Below, piece after piece: positions 9,657 to 20,508 of a stretch of DNA of 64,000 bases. Each line of letters starts with the position of its first letter. Positions within the stretch are counted from its first letter, which is position 1. The translations under genes were made by a program, and so were the position numbers. Under the pieces are notes generated by a model that was not told where the DNA came from, did not search any database, and saw only the letters and a list, made by a program, of their open reading frames with translations. The stretch comes from Candidatus Synoicihabitans palmerolidicus (GTDB taxonomy: Bacteria; Verrucomicrobiota; Verrucomicrobiia; Opitutales; Opitutaceae): assembly GCA_020809425.1 (NCBI GenBank), contig JAGGDC010000001.1, forward strand, positions 1,811,001-1,875,000, given 5' to 3'.

Positions 9657-12393
9657 ATGCGCCGCATTCACATTGTCCAGTCACTCAACTCCACGATCCA
9701 CGAGAGCTCCCCCCCATATCCGTCCCGGATAACTCCACCCTCGCTCGCTCTGAATACGACCGCCTCGCCGCCGACGCCCGTCGCGAGGTGCATTGGAAGC
9801 GGTGGGGCCCCTACTTGGCCGACCGACAATGGGGCACGGTGCGCGAAGACTATTCCGCCAACGGCGACGCTTGGAATTACTTTCCCCACGACCACGCCGC
9901 CGCCCGCGCTTACTGCTGGGGCGAGGACGGATTGCTCGGCCTGTCCGATGCCAAGGGGCGACTGTGTTTCGGCGTTTCCCTCTGGAATGAACACGATCCC
10001 ATTCTCAAGGAACGCCTCTTCGGTCTCACCGGCCACGAGGGAAATCACGGCGAAGACGTTAAGGAGGTCTACCCCCACCTCGCCAGCACCCCTTCGCACA
10101 GCTGGATAGAGACGCTCTACAAATATCCCCAATCCGCCTACCCTTACGCCGAGTTGGTGGCCGAAAACCGTCGGCGCGACCGCACGCAACCCGAATACGA
10201 GCTCGCTGACACCGGGGCCTTGGATGAAAACCGCTATTTCGACGTCTTCATCCGCTACGCCAAGGCCGGCGCCAACGACATCCTGATCGAAATCGAGGTC
10301 GCCAACCGCGGGCCCAACCCCGCTCGTATCCATATTCTTCCGACGTGGTGGTATCGCAACTCCTGGGTCTGGGGTTGCGCCCACGAGGGCTGCGAACTCA
10401 AACCTGTGATCAAAGCCGATGGCGCCGGCCATGCTCGGGGCGACCAGGAATCCCTCGGTCCTTGGCTCTTCGCGGTCGAGGACAACTCCCTTCCTTGGTA
10501 GTTCACCGAAAACGAAACCAATCGCGAAAAAATCTTCCACAGCGCCCACGAGACCCCTTTCACCAAAGACGCATTTCACCGTCTCATCATCCATGAGGAA
10601 ACCGACGCCGTAAACCCTCGCCGACGCGGCACCAAATGCGCCGCGCACGCTGCCATCGAACTCGCTCCCGGAGCCAGTCACGTGGTGCGCGCCCGTTTCT
10701 GTGCCGAAGCCGAAGCACCGGCTCCCGACGCATGGTTCGGGGATGCCTTCACCGCCATCTTCACTTCTCGCCGCACCGAAGCCGACGCGTTTTTCGCATC
10801 CTTGCCCGATCAACCCGCCGACTCCGCCACAGCCGCCGTCGTCCGACAGGCCTACGCCGGTCTGCTGTGGACCAAACAATTCTACCACTACATTGTTGCC
10901 GACTGGCTCAAGGGCGACCCCTACCAGCCCGAACCTCCTCCGGAGCGTCGCACCATCCGCAATACCGACAGGAAACACCTCTACAACCGCACAGTCATCT
11001 CCATGCCCGACAAGTGGGAATACCCGTGGTATGCCACTTGGGACCTTGCCTTTCACCTGATCCCCATGGCTCACCTCGACCTCGACTTCGCCAAGAATCA
11101 ACTGAATCTCCTGCTGCGCGAATAGTATATGTACCCCAACGGTCACATGCCGGCCTACGAGGGGAATTTCTCCGACGTTACTCCTCCCGTCCACGCCTGG
11201 GCCTGTTGGCGCGTCTACAAAATGATCGGGAAACGCAGAAAACGAGACCGCCTCTTTCTCGCCCGCACTTTCCAAAAACTCCTCCTCAACTTCACTTGGT
11301 GGGTCAATCGCAAGGACCCGCGCGGTAACAACCTGTTCGCCGGCGGTTTTCTCGGTCTCGATAACATCGGGGTGTTCGACCGCTCCAAGGAACTCCCCAT
11401 CGGCGGTTCGCTCGCTCAAGCCGACGGCACCGCCTGGATGGCCTTCTACTGCTCCACCATGCTCGCCATGGCCCTCGAGCTAGCGGAAACCAGCCCCGAA
11501 TACGAAGACATCGCTTCCAAATTCTTCGCACACTTCGTCTCCATTATCGACGCCATGAACGACCTCGGGGGCTCCGGTTTATGGCATGAGGAAGACGGCT
11601 TCTACTACGATCAATACCTGCCGCCCGACGGTCCCCCCGAGCCTCTGCGCGTGCGTTCCATGGTCGGCATCATCCCGCTCTTTGCGGTCGAATTCATCGA
11701 CGACGATCGCCTCGACACCCTGCCCGGCTTTGCCAAATGCACCCGTTGGTTTCTGCAGAACCGTCCCGATCTCGTCCGCTAGAGTTCCTACTTCACCGCC
11801 GACCACCGCGACTCCGGCCATCATCTGCTTGCCATCCCTTCCCGCCAACGCCTCGAACGCGTCTTGCGTTACGTCTTCGACGAGAACGCAGTCCTCTCCC
11901 CTCATGGTATTCGCTCCCTCGCCAAAGTTCATCTGGAGCACCCCTTCGTCATGCACACTGGCGACGAAACTCACTCCGTAAACTACGTCCCCGGCGAATC
12001 CGACTCCTTCATGTTCGGCGGCAACTCCAACTGGCGCGGGCCCATCGGGTTCCCGCTCAATTACCTCCTGATCGAAGCCCTCGAACGCTACCACCGTTTC
12101 TATGGCGACAGTTTCGTCATCGAATACCCCACCGGCAGCGGTAACCTACTGACACTCGACAAAATCGCCGACGCATCGGTAAACGTCTCGGTCGCCTCTT
12201 TCTACCCGATCCCACCACCGGGCAACATCCCATCCATGGCGACGATCCCCGCTACGCGACCGACCCGCACTGGCGCGATCTGGTCCTGTTCCACGAGTAC
12301 TTTCACGGCGACACCGGCCAAGGTCTCGGCGCCAGCCACCAAACGGGCTGGACCGCCCTCGTCGCCCGCCTGCTCGAAAAACATCAAATGTAA
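9657..12393 (+). pseudogene. MGH1-like glycoside hydrolase (large glucosidase), broken by three amber codons and frameshifts
   Basis: One long (~900-residue) cytoplasmic-type glucosidase of the (alpha/alpha)-barrel MGH1/GH63-like group: [20 protein letters not shown], then [75 protein letters not shown] and GGNSNWRGPIGFPLNYLL. In-frame TAG codons stand at 10499-10501, 11123-11125 and 11780-11782; the second falls where relatives have Trp (LLLRE-W-YM). A frameshift near 12180 moves the C-terminal RLFLPDPTTGQHPIHGD part to another frame, ending at TAA 12391. The start is uncertain: ATG 9657 needs a shift through the C7 run at 9709-9715. It lies directly behind the ABC remnant. Confidence 0.85.
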
Positions 12394-12578
12394 CCGAGCC
12401 CACGATTGACTCTCTCCCCTCAATCTTGCCTCGTGGACGACTCCTTTTCTCCTCGTGAACTTAGAACCTGAAGACGCCGACCCTCTCTCTCCGCCGCCGA
12501 GCCCGCGGCAGTCCGGTCGTCTCTAACAGGTGACTCATGGCGCCCGGGTTTGGATATCACCGCTTCCCCCTTTCCTCC

Positions 12579-13129
12579 ATGGCAGTTCGATTTTCCGATC
12601 TTCTCGATCCTGCTCGCATCACCCTCGATGTGCGCAGCGCCCGCCGTACCACCGCTCTCAGCCAAATCGCCGGCCAGCTCGAAACGCATCCCGCCATGCG
12701 CAATTACAAGGGCTTCTACCAGGACTTGATCGCTCGCGCCTTGACTCCACTTGCTTGGGCAACGGGGTCGCTTTGCCCCACGCACGCACTGACCACGTTA
12801 CCGAGCCGCTCATCACCGTCGGTCGTAGCGAACGCAGCATTTACTTCGAAAAAGCCGACCAACAAGTGCAACTCATGTTCGTACTCACCATTCCCAAACA
12901 CAACCCGAGCGCCTACCTGACTCTCGTGAATGCCTTATGCCGCCTCATGAAAAGCGCCGAGCACCGCGCGGCCTTCCTCGCCGCCGAGTCCCCTGAAGCC
13001 TTTATTGCCGCCATCAAAGCCGCCGAAGACGCATCTGAATCCGCTCTTGGTCATTTCAGCGTTTTAGCGTTTCCCATTTTCAGCTTCTCTCCGGCCCATG
13101 ATCACCTCGTTCATCTTCAGCGAAGGTAA
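12579..13129 (+). pseudogene. PtsN-like PTS EIIA domain protein, frameshifted
   Basis: ATG at 12579 gives MAVRFSDLLDPARITLDV, a typical PTS EIIA (nitrogen/fructose class) beginning. After a shift near 12740 the protein continues as LGNGVALPHARTDHV, which holds the phosphorylatable His in the usual GVALPHAR box, then QVQLMFVLTIPK and SPEAFIAAIKAAED. Length (~160 residues) fits a stand-alone EIIA(Ntr). By family it passes phosphate from HPr/NPr and regulates rather than transports. The tail overlaps the start of the next gene (13098), suggesting a PtsN-CorA-CorA operon. One frameshift breaks it. Confidence 0.75.
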
Positions 13130-14056
13130 AGTCGTCGGCCCCGATCTCGAAATCGATGCACTGCGACTCGTGCGCTCGGACCGGGGCCTCTTCCTGTGGA
13201 TCGACCTCAGCGATCCCACTCCCGATGAGATTAAAAACATCCTCGAGGGCGTTTTCTCCTTCCACCCTCTCGCGATCGAGGACTGCGTCACCCCCAGCGA
13301 TGTGCCCAAACTCGAGGATTACGAAGACTACCTCTTCCTCGTCATGCACGCGGTTGACTTCACCCGCACCGAAAAATTCACCACCACTGAGCTCAACCTC
13401 TTCCTCAGTCGTAATGTCATCGTTACGTTCCATCGCACTGCACTCAAAGCCGTCGCCTCCGTGATTGATCGGTGCCGTAAATCCAACGGCGTTTTCGCCA
13501 CCGGCCCCGACCGCATCGCTCACCACGTGCTCGATGCCATCATCGATCTCTACCAACCCGTCGCCGAGGAATTCCGCGAAGAACTCGAGGAGATCGAAAA
13601 ACAGCGCCTCTCCCCGGATCCGCGAGACCTCATCCCCACCCTCCTCGAAACCCGCGGCGAACTTTCTCACCTGCGCCGCATCATCGCGCCCCAGCGCGAC
13701 GTTATTAACCGCCTCGCCGTCGGAGAATCCGATCTCATTCGACCGGTCATGCTCCCCTACTTTCGAGATTTGCGCGACAATCTCGTCCGCATCAACGAAC
13801 TCGCCATCACGTTCTCGGATCAGCTCCTCATCGCCTTCGACCTTTTCTCTCCAAGTCCGGCTTCCAAGCCAACGAAAGCATCAAGGTCCTCACCGCCATC
13901 ACCCTTCCCGCCATGGTCATCGGCACGTGGTTTGGCATGAACTTTCACCACATGCCCGAATTCAAAACCACCATCGGCTACCCCACCGTGCTTTGTCTCA
14001 CTGTGGTCGTTTCCAGTCTCACATGGTGGTGGTGCAAAAAACGTCGCTGGATCTGA
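13098..14056 (+). pseudogene. corA: CorA-family Mg2+/Co2+ transporter 1, frameshifted near the C-terminus
   Basis: A cytoplasmic alpha/beta plus coiled-coil domain (LFLWIDLSDPTPDEIKN, FHPLAIEDCVTPSDVPKLE, LLETRGELSHLRRIIAPQRD) reads cleanly to about 13850. The pore part then appears in another frame: IKVLTAITLPAMVIGTWFGMNF with the diagnostic GMN motif, a second membrane helix and the basic KKRRWI end at TGA 14054-14056. Normal CorA length (~318 residues) once the shift is removed. The inner-membrane magnesium channel would be lost unless the shift is bypassed. A second, separate CorA follows 58 bp downstream. Confidence 0.85.
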
Positions 14057-14113
14057 CCGCCCCTGCTACCTGCCACCGCGCCCTTCGCCTTACTTCAATC
14101 CGCCTCTTCCTCC

Positions 14114-15086
14114 ATGGTCACCACCCTCGTCTATCGTAACCACAAGCTCGCCGTGGAAAATCCTCCCACGAGCATGCTGGCGACGTTGCGAGAGGAACCC
14201 GGAGTCATGATCTGGATCGATCTCGCCAATCCCTCCGAGAAACACGTCAAACGCGTCATGGAAGAGCTCTTCGCTTTCCACCTCCTCGTCATCGAGGACT
14301 GCGCCAACGACAATCCTTTCCCCAAACTCGAAGCCTACGACGACTACCTGCACCTCGTGATTGCATGCGGTCGATTACTCCAAAACCGACAAGTTCACCA
14401 CCCCCGAACTCAACTTGATCATTGGTAAGAACTTTTTGGTGACGTTTCACCACCAACCACTGCGCCCTATTCAGGCTGCCATCGACCGCTTCGTTCGCAC
14501 GCCCAATCGTCCCGTCCGCGGTCCCGATCGCATCGCTCACACCATTCTCGACTACGTGGTCGACGCCTACCAACCCGCCCTCGCGGAGCTTCGCCAGGAA
14601 CTGGAAGACATCGAATGGGACGCCCTCCACGACGGCACTCCCGACGACCTGTTCCCTCGCCTCCTCGCCTTGCGCAAAGAGCTGAGTCAACTGCGCCAGA
14701 TCGTGCGCCCTCAACGCCAAACCGTCGCCGAATTGTCCAAAGGTAAAGCCAAGTTCATCCGCAAGGTCATCGTCCCTTACCTGCGCGATCTCGGCGAGGA
14801 GATACAACGCATTGAGAGCCAAGTCGCCGGTTGGTCCGATCAACTCATCCTCTCGTTCCGGGTCTTCCTCAACCGCTCCAGCCACGAAGCCAGTGAGGGC
14901 GTGCGCGTGCTCACCTCCCTCACCGCGCTCAGCATCCCTTCCCTGCTCATCGGCGGCTGGTTCGGCATGAACTTCACTCACATGGATGTGCTGGATCGCA
15001 CCTGGGCCTACCCCGCAACTCTCGCCATCACGATTCTCTGTACCGTTGGCATGGCCTTCTTCATTCGCCGCCGCGGCTGGTTGTAG
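14114..15086 (+). pseudogene. corA: CorA-family Mg2+/Co2+ transporter 2, one frameshift
   Basis: A second CorA paralogue in tandem. The N-terminal MVTTLVYRNHKLAVENPP to YDDYLHLVI is in one frame. After a one-base shift near 14365 it continues as MHAVDYSKTDKFTTPELN and runs uninterrupted through LLALRKELSQLRQIVRPQ to SLLIGGWFGMNFTHMD (GMN pore motif) and the final FFIRRRGWL, stop TAG at 15084. Both paralogues share the FTT-ELNL and GPDRIAH segments, indicating an old tandem duplication. The break lies in the cytosolic domain. Confidence 0.85.
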
Positions 15087-15192
15087 TCCCCCCTCCGGTG
15101 GGCCACGCATCCCGCCTCCGTGGATTCACTACCCCCATAAAACCGAGGTTGATCGGACCGAAAATTTGGACCGACGATGGCTGACAATTCTG

Positions 15193-15799
15193 ATGTACCG
15201 CCTGCTGTTCATCTTTATGGTTTCTCTGGTTTGGGCCGCCCGGGCCAACGATATGAAAATCGTGGGTGAATTCGACTCCGGCCCTCATAAAAGGCTTTCG
15301 TTTGTCTCTCAAACCCTGCCACAAGCCGAATGGGTAAAGCTCGGCGGTAGTTATCGAGGCTACCGCTTCATCAGCTACGATTCGCAGAAAAAATCCGCCG
15401 CGCTTCAAAAAAACGGCCCCATTCTGGAAGTCTACTGGGGCGGTAGCGCCGGAACTTCCTCGACTGCGCCCACTCCGTTGCCCCCGGAGAAAAAAGCAGA
15501 AATCCGTCAGCTCGTGTACAACAACTTGCGGCAACTTTCCTCCGCCGCGGATCAATTCTATTTGGAACACGGACGCCGTACGACCACCTACTCCGAGTTG
15601 GTCGGCCCCACAAAGTACGTCAAAGTAATCGTCGTTGTGGACGGCGAAGACTACCAACAGCTGCAGTTCGCCCAAAGGCAACCCCTTGACCATAACTACG
15701 GCCCACGGAGACGTCATTACCCCCAAAACCATGATCCGCCGGACCGATCCTTTCCGCGCCTTTTGCTCCTGCGGGTCCCTTAACGGTCTCGTCGCATAA
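15193..15799 (+). pseudogene. Secreted pseudopilin-like protein, frameshifted at the C-terminus
   Basis: ATG 15193 gives MYRLLFIFMVSLVWAARAND, a signal peptide. The middle reads KKAEIRQLVYNNLRQLSSAADQFYLEHGRRTTTYSELVGPTKYVK. The AADQFYLEHG-T-YS-LVGP-KYVK pattern is like the C-terminal half of verrucomicrobial type II pseudopilin-like proteins, but no prepilin peptidase site is seen. After QLQFA the frame shifts (KGNPLTITTAHGDVIT). No enzymatic motif. Function unknown; probably envelope-located. The bidirectional terminator at 15871-15901 separates it from the converging peptidase gene. Confidence 0.55.
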
Positions 15800-15870
15800 C
15801 CCCTCCACTGACTCTACCGCCTCACTCGCTTCGAGTTTACAGGGATTTCAACCGCCCTCGCTGCCCACCA

Positions 15871-15901
15871 AAAGCGGCGACCCTTTCCGGATCGCCGCTT
15901 T
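15871..15901. terminator. Bidirectional intrinsic terminator
   Basis: A perfect 10-bp stem AAAGCGGCGA / TCGCCGCTTT with an 11-nt loop, followed on the plus side by TCTT and on the minus side by TTTTGG. It lies between two converging genes (pseudopilin-like and PepF-like), as expected for a shared terminator. Confidence 0.8.
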
Positions 15902-15930
15902 CTTAAATCAATAGGCGTTCCAACAACACG

Positions 15931-17841
15931 TCACTCCATGGCCGCGATTCGGTCCGCCTCCACTTCAAGGCGACTCACCAACTCGTCCATCTGATCAATG
16001 ACCGCTTGGATGGTCGCCTTCTTCGACAAGTCCACCCCGGCCTTGCGCAGCTGTTCCATCGGACTGTCGTTACCTCCGCTGCGCAACAGCGTGAGGTAGC
16101 GCTCGGTCGCCGCCGCCTGTTCCTCCGCCGTGCCCGTCGTCATGGATTTGTAGAGCTGCGCGGAGGACGCAAAACAAGTGGCGTATTGGTAAACATAATA
16201 CGTGGAGTTGAAGAAATGGGGAATCCGCGTCCACGTGTAAGCGTAAAGTTCGTCCTTCTCCACCGCGTCGCCGTAGTAATCATCCATCAATCAATCCGGT
16301 GTAGATGGCCGATAGACTGTCCGGCGTCGTGGGCTGTCCCGCTTCGACGCGCTCGTGGGCCTGTAGTTCATAGTCGGCAAACATCACCTGCGCAAAGAAT
16401 GTGCCTTGGATATTATCAATCGCTTTTTGCAGGAGCAGGAACCGCTCCTTCGGGTCATCCGTCCGGCTCAGCAACAACTCGAGCAGGAGTCGCTCATTGG
16501 TCGTCGAAGCCACTTCCGCCACAAAGATCGTGTAGCTGGCGGTCGCAAACGGCTGCGTCTCATGCGAAAGCACCGTATGCATCGAGTGCCCCAACTCATG
16601 GGCAAACGTGAACACCGCATCGAGCGTATCGTTGTAGTTCATCAACATGTACGGACCCACGCCGTAAACCCCCATGCTGTAGGCCCCGCTGCGCTGGCCG
16701 TCATTCTCATAGACATCGAGCCAACGGTCATTGAGCAACTTCGCCATCTTCTGCTGATAGTCCTCCCCCAGCGGTGCCACCGATTCCCAAACCGTATCCT
16801 TCACCTCATCATAAGGGTAGGTGCGGTCATCCTCCACCAAAGGCAACGATCCGTCGTAGAGATGGTAGGAGTCCAATCCCAACATTCGCTGGCGTGCTTG
16901 GATGTAGCGCCGCAACGGAGCCGTTCCCTCACGCACCGTCTCGACCAAAGTCTTGTAGACATCCACCGGCACGGCATTCGCATCCAACGCGGCCGCGACC
17001 GTGGATTCATAACCACGAGCCTGCGCCCGAAACCAGTCGCGCTGCAACACACTGTTGTAGAATTGCGGCATACGTGCTCTTGTTCGCCTCATACGTTCCG
17101 TAGGGGACTTTGAAAACCGCCTCGCGGTCCTCTTGCTTGCGTGCCGTTTCCAACGCTTCCCGATAGCCCCCGTAGCTCACCTTGATCTCACGTCCGTCCG
17201 ACAGCGTCACCGTCGGGAAATCAATATCAGACGTGCTCAACTCCTGATAAATCGAACGCGGAGTCCCCCCAAACTGGGACGAATACGACAGCAACTTTTC
17301 TCCTGCTTCATCCAGCACGTGAGCTTGTTGCCGATACGCCTCCATGATCGGAAACCGATACGGCTGCAGGCGCGGTTCCCCGTTGATCCACTCGATCATC
17401 GTCGTCTCCTTGATCTCCAGCAACTCCGGGGTGAACCACGATATCGCCGTGCCCATCTTGGCAAACAACGCCCCCCACTCTTTGAAACTTGCCCGAGACT
17501 TCGGTGTCGCGGGTGTCGACATCACGTTGCAACATCGTGTAACAATAATCCAAATACTGCATTCGGCCGATGGTATCACCCATTTCGTAGGCCTTCACCA
17601 CCGCATCAGGTCCGCTGCCCAAGGTTCCCTTGAGCGCGGCATAGTCCGTAATCATGCTGTCCAATTCCGCCTCCCACTCCTCCCACGAACCGTAAATCCG
17701 GAAAAAATCCCATTTATAGGCATCCGCAATCTCATCACGGTTACGAGTCTCGGGTCGGGCAGTGCTCATCGATACAAAAGCGAAGATTGAAACGAAACCA
17801 GCCATGCCCGCACGTCGCAGGCGGCTGATGGAAGGGTTCAT
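15931..17841 (-). pseudogene. pepF: Exported oligoendopeptidase F (M3 metallopeptidase), three frameshifts
   Basis: Starting near 17841 (MNPSISRLRRAGMAGFVSIFAF) there is a clear signal peptide, so this would be a periplasmic M3 peptidase. The protein continues through PYGTYEANKSTYAAILQ and RARGYESTVAAALD to the zinc site HELGHSMH (HExxH) and the later ELLLELLLSRTDDPKERF region, ending IAAME at 15931. Frame changes occur near 17500, 17085 and 16285. Total length (~610 residues) is normal for PepF. Catalytic residues are intact but the message is not translatable as one chain. Confidence 0.85.
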
Positions 17842-18002
17842 ACGTTGCATCCCCCATCTCTCCCTCAATCCGCCTCACTCCGCAAGCTCAGGCCGCAAAA
17901 CAACCTCCGCCCATCTCTCATTTTCCTCTGCGTGCGGTGCTATCATCCCAAAAGAGGACATCTGCCTCTTGCCCTCGCGCCGCGACCGCGCATCAGTGCC
18001 CC

Positions 18003-18668
18003 ATGATTTCCGCGTTCATCCTCGATTTTGACGGCTTGATTCTCGATACCGAGACACCGCTCATCGACGCATGGGTTGCGGCGCACGCGGCGCACGGCCG
18101 TACTTTCGCCCGCGAGCGGGGCCATAGCGTTATTGGGCATCACGGGGTGGCCTTCGATCCCTGGGAAGGCATCCCCGACCATATCGATCGCGCCCAACTG
18201 GAAGCCGAGTTCGTGGCTCGTAAAAACGAAATCATCCGGCCGCAGCCCATCTTACCCGGCGTCGAATCCCTGCTTGATTATGCCCGCGACCACCGCATCG
18301 CCCTCGCCGTGGCCTCGAACTCGTTTCACAATCACGTCGACGGTCATTTACAACGCTTGGGACTTTGGTCGCGCTTTCAGACCATCATCTGCCGCGACGA
18401 TGTCCCCCACCCCAAACCCGCGCCCGATGTTTACCTTGCGGCTTGCGCCGCCTTGGGCGTTTCGCCCGGCGAGGCGGTCGGTTTCGAAGATTCCGTGCCG
18501 GGTCATGTGGCCGCCTTCACCGCCGGGTTGCCCGTGGTCGTAGTTCCCAACCCCAGCACGAGTCATTGCACCTTCGCCCACGCTTCCTTGCAACTGACCT
18601 CTCTGGACGAGTTTTCTCCAGCCCAGTTGGCGGCGCAACTGAACCGGATCCATGCAGTCGAAGGCTGA
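18003..18668 (+). CDS. HAD-superfamily phosphatase (beta-phosphoglucomutase/phosphatase-like)
   Basis: Intact 221-residue HAD subfamily IA enzyme. Motif I is ILDFDGLILDTETP (nucleophile Asp and general acid Asp), motif II AVASNS, motif III Lys in HPKPAPDVY, motif IV GFEDSVPGH. A helical cap domain lies between residues ~18 and 85. By family it hydrolyses or transfers a phosphate from a small metabolite; the substrate cannot be read from sequence. ATG at 18003 chosen because motif I begins a few residues later; the frame stays open upstream without homology. Confidence 0.88.
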   Translation: MISAFILDFDGLILDTETPLIDAWVAAHAAHGRTFARERGHSVIGHHGVAFDPWEGIPDHIDRAQLEAEFVARKNEIIRPQPILPGVESLLDYARDHRIALAVASNSFHNHVDGHLQRLGLWSRFQTIICRDDVPHPKPAPDVYLAACAALGVSPGEAVGFEDSVPGHVAAFTAGLPVVVVPNPSTSHCTFAHASLQLTSLDEFSPAQLAAQLNRIHAVEG

Positions 18669-18682
18669 GTAGCGGGGCTGGA

Positions 18683-18810
18683 TGGCGAGCAGATTTCGGT
18701 GGTGAATGACCAAGAAATACCCGACGGATATTTCGCCGAATGTGATAACCCTGAAAGATGCCGTCAATCCGCCTCGAAACGACCCTCTCGACTGCCTGGT
18801 TCCTGCTGAG
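18683..18810. repeat. Dispersed repeat, copy 1 (partner at 31437-31618)
   Basis: About 128 bp matching 31437-31618. Conserved blocks include GGCGAGCAGAT-TCGGTGGT, AATGACCAAG, the TACCCG-CGGA-ATTTCGCC segment and CGCCTCGAAACGACCCTCTC. Relative to copy 2 it lacks an internal block of roughly 65 bp. No ORF spans it. It sits in the gap between the HAD phosphatase and the acetyltransferase. Identity unknown; it could be an IS end or a small non-autonomous element. Confidence 0.7.
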
Positions 18811-18911
18811 TGCCACCTCTGCGTTCTGACGTCTCCCGACCGACAAAAACGCTCGCCCGCCACCCGACTGGTACCACAATTTCATCGGCCTAGTCGGCCC
18901 TCCCCGTCGTT

Positions 18912-19747
18912 ATGATCGTCTACTGCCAAGCCACCCGCCATGAATTCGAATTGGCCGTTTCCTGGGCCGCCGAGGAAGGGTGGAATCCCGGCCTGACCGA
19001 CGCCGATTGCTTCTGGCAAACCGACCCTGAGGGGTTCGTTTGTGCCGAGGAAAACGGTGAAGTTGTCGCCACCGGTTCTGTGGTGTCCTACTCGGGTGCC
19101 TTCGGATTTATGGGGTTTTTCATCGTGCGCCCCGACCGCCGAGGCGTCGGCGTCGGGCGTGACTTCTGGGTATGGCGGCGTGATCGACTCCGCTCCGGCG
19201 CCGCCATCGGCATGGATGGGGTATTCGACATGCAGCCATTTTATGGTCGGGGCGGATTTACCTTTTCTCATCGCAGCTTGCGCATGGCCGGCCTCGCCCA
19301 CGCCTATCCGTCATCACCTGCCGTGGTCGACCTAAACACCGTTTGGTTCTCCGAATTGGCAGCCTTTGATCGCCAACACTTCGATTTTGATCGAACCACT
19401 TTCCTGCGGTCTTGGATCCAGCCAGCCGGAGGCCGCGCCCTAGGCCTCTTAGCCGACGGGCGCCTCACCGGATTCGGCGTCATTCGTCCCTGCCGCGAAG
19501 GCTTCAAGATCGGTCCTCTCTTCGCCCAAAACTACTCTGCCGCCGATACGTTGTTCCAACATCTGGCTTCGCACGCGGTGGGTGAAACGGTCTTGCTGGA
19601 TGTGCCCGAAAATAATGCCGCCGCCCTCTCCTCGCTTCCCAATACGGCCTGAATCAGGTTTTCGGCTGCGCACGTATGTATCACGGTCCGGCGCCCCAGC
19701 TACCATGGTCTCAAATCTTCGGCGTAACGTCCTTTGAACTTGGCTGA
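18912..19747 (+). pseudogene. GNAT acetyltransferase with YitH/HolE-type C-terminal domain, frameshifted near the end
   Basis: [27 protein letters not shown] opens a GNAT fold; the acetyl-CoA loop is [14 protein letters not shown]. The second half ([39 protein letters not shown]) matches the Acetyltransf_18 type C-terminal domain of YitH/HolE-like proteins. Near 19630 the frame shifts; the proper end, [15 protein letters not shown] and [10 protein letters not shown], is in another frame and stops at 19745-19747. The break removes the last ~35 residues, so activity is doubtful. Substrate unknown. Confidence 0.75.
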
Positions 19748-19773
19748 GATTTCGCGGCACTAAACGCCCGCGC

Positions 19774-20508
19774 TTGCCAATCTCACCACACGTGCAAGAG
19801 TCCCCAACTTTGGTGGAATTTCCGCGCTACAACGTTCTTGGAGTGAGGGTTCACGCCCTCGATCTGCCCAGCGCCACTCAAGCGCTGCTGGATGCCGGGC
19901 CAAAACTGTCATGCACCTATGCGTGTTGCAGTAATGCTGGGTCTATCCTCCTTGCCCGCCGTGACGCGCCATACCGAGAGATTCTGAACGGGGCTGCCCT
20001 CAACATGCCCGATAGTGTCCCCTTGGTTGGGCTGGCCAGATTGGCCGGATATCGTCGGGTGCACCGCGCGCAAGGCACTAACCTTATGCAGTCCACCTGC
20101 AATGCGACCACCGACGGGAGCCGCACCCATTTTTTCTATGGTGGTGCGCCCGGCACCGCGACTGAACTGGCCGACCGTCTCCTGAAACGTTTCCCTGGAA
20201 TCTTGATCGCCGGCTCCCACAGTCCTCTTGCCGAACGAGCCGTCGAAGACCGCCCGCTCAACGCCGTCGCACTCGCCCAACCGGGCTTCGTTTGGGTCGG
20301 ACTGCCGTCCCCTGATCAGGAACTGTTCATGCAACGGCTCGCCGCATCCGAAATCCAGTTCGGCGTCGCGATCGGTGTCAGCAACGCTTTCGATTTTATC
20401 ACGGGCCGCGTGCGCGCCGCTCCCTTTGCTCTTCAACGCAGTGGCCTGGAGTGGCTGTGGCCCACCCCCACTCGGGAACCCGATGGCGATGCCGTTCCCT
20501 CTTCATGA
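19774..20508 (+). CDS. WecG/TagA/CpsF-family glycosyltransferase, divergent paralogue
   Basis: A 244-residue GT26 protein read from TTG 19774. Recognisable family segments are YNVLGVRVHALDL, THFFYGGAPGTATELADRL, GFVWVGLPSPDQELFM and AFDFITGRVRAAP. The active-site region, usually PDGMP..RVxGPDL, reads MPDSVPLVGLARL and RRVHRAQGTNLM, so both the Gly of PDG and the GPD are lost. It is followed by an overlapping second copy that keeps these residues. By family these enzymes move a UDP-activated ManNAc-type sugar onto a lipid carrier during surface-polymer assembly. This copy may be inactive or altered in specificity. Confidence 0.78.
   Translation: MPISPHVQESPTLVEFPRYNVLGVRVHALDLPSATQALLDAGPKLSCTYACCSNAGSILLARRDAPYREILNGAALNMPDSVPLVGLARLAGYRRVHRAQGTNLMQSTCNATTDGSRTHFFYGGAPGTATELADRLLKRFPGILIAGSHSPLAERAVEDRPLNAVALAQPGFVWVGLPSPDQELFMQRLAASEIQFGVAIGVSNAFDFITGRVRAAPFALQRSGLEWLWPTPTREPDGDAVPSS

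Noticed and set aside
9668-11419. 583-codon open frame on the minus strand
   Set aside because: Antisense to the glucosidase; it is long because of GC-rich codon bias and has no family motifs, while the plus strand has many.
16406-17113. 235-codon plus-strand frame rich in Arg/His
   Set aside because: Antisense to the PepF-like gene, whose HELGHSMH zinc motif fixes the coding strand.
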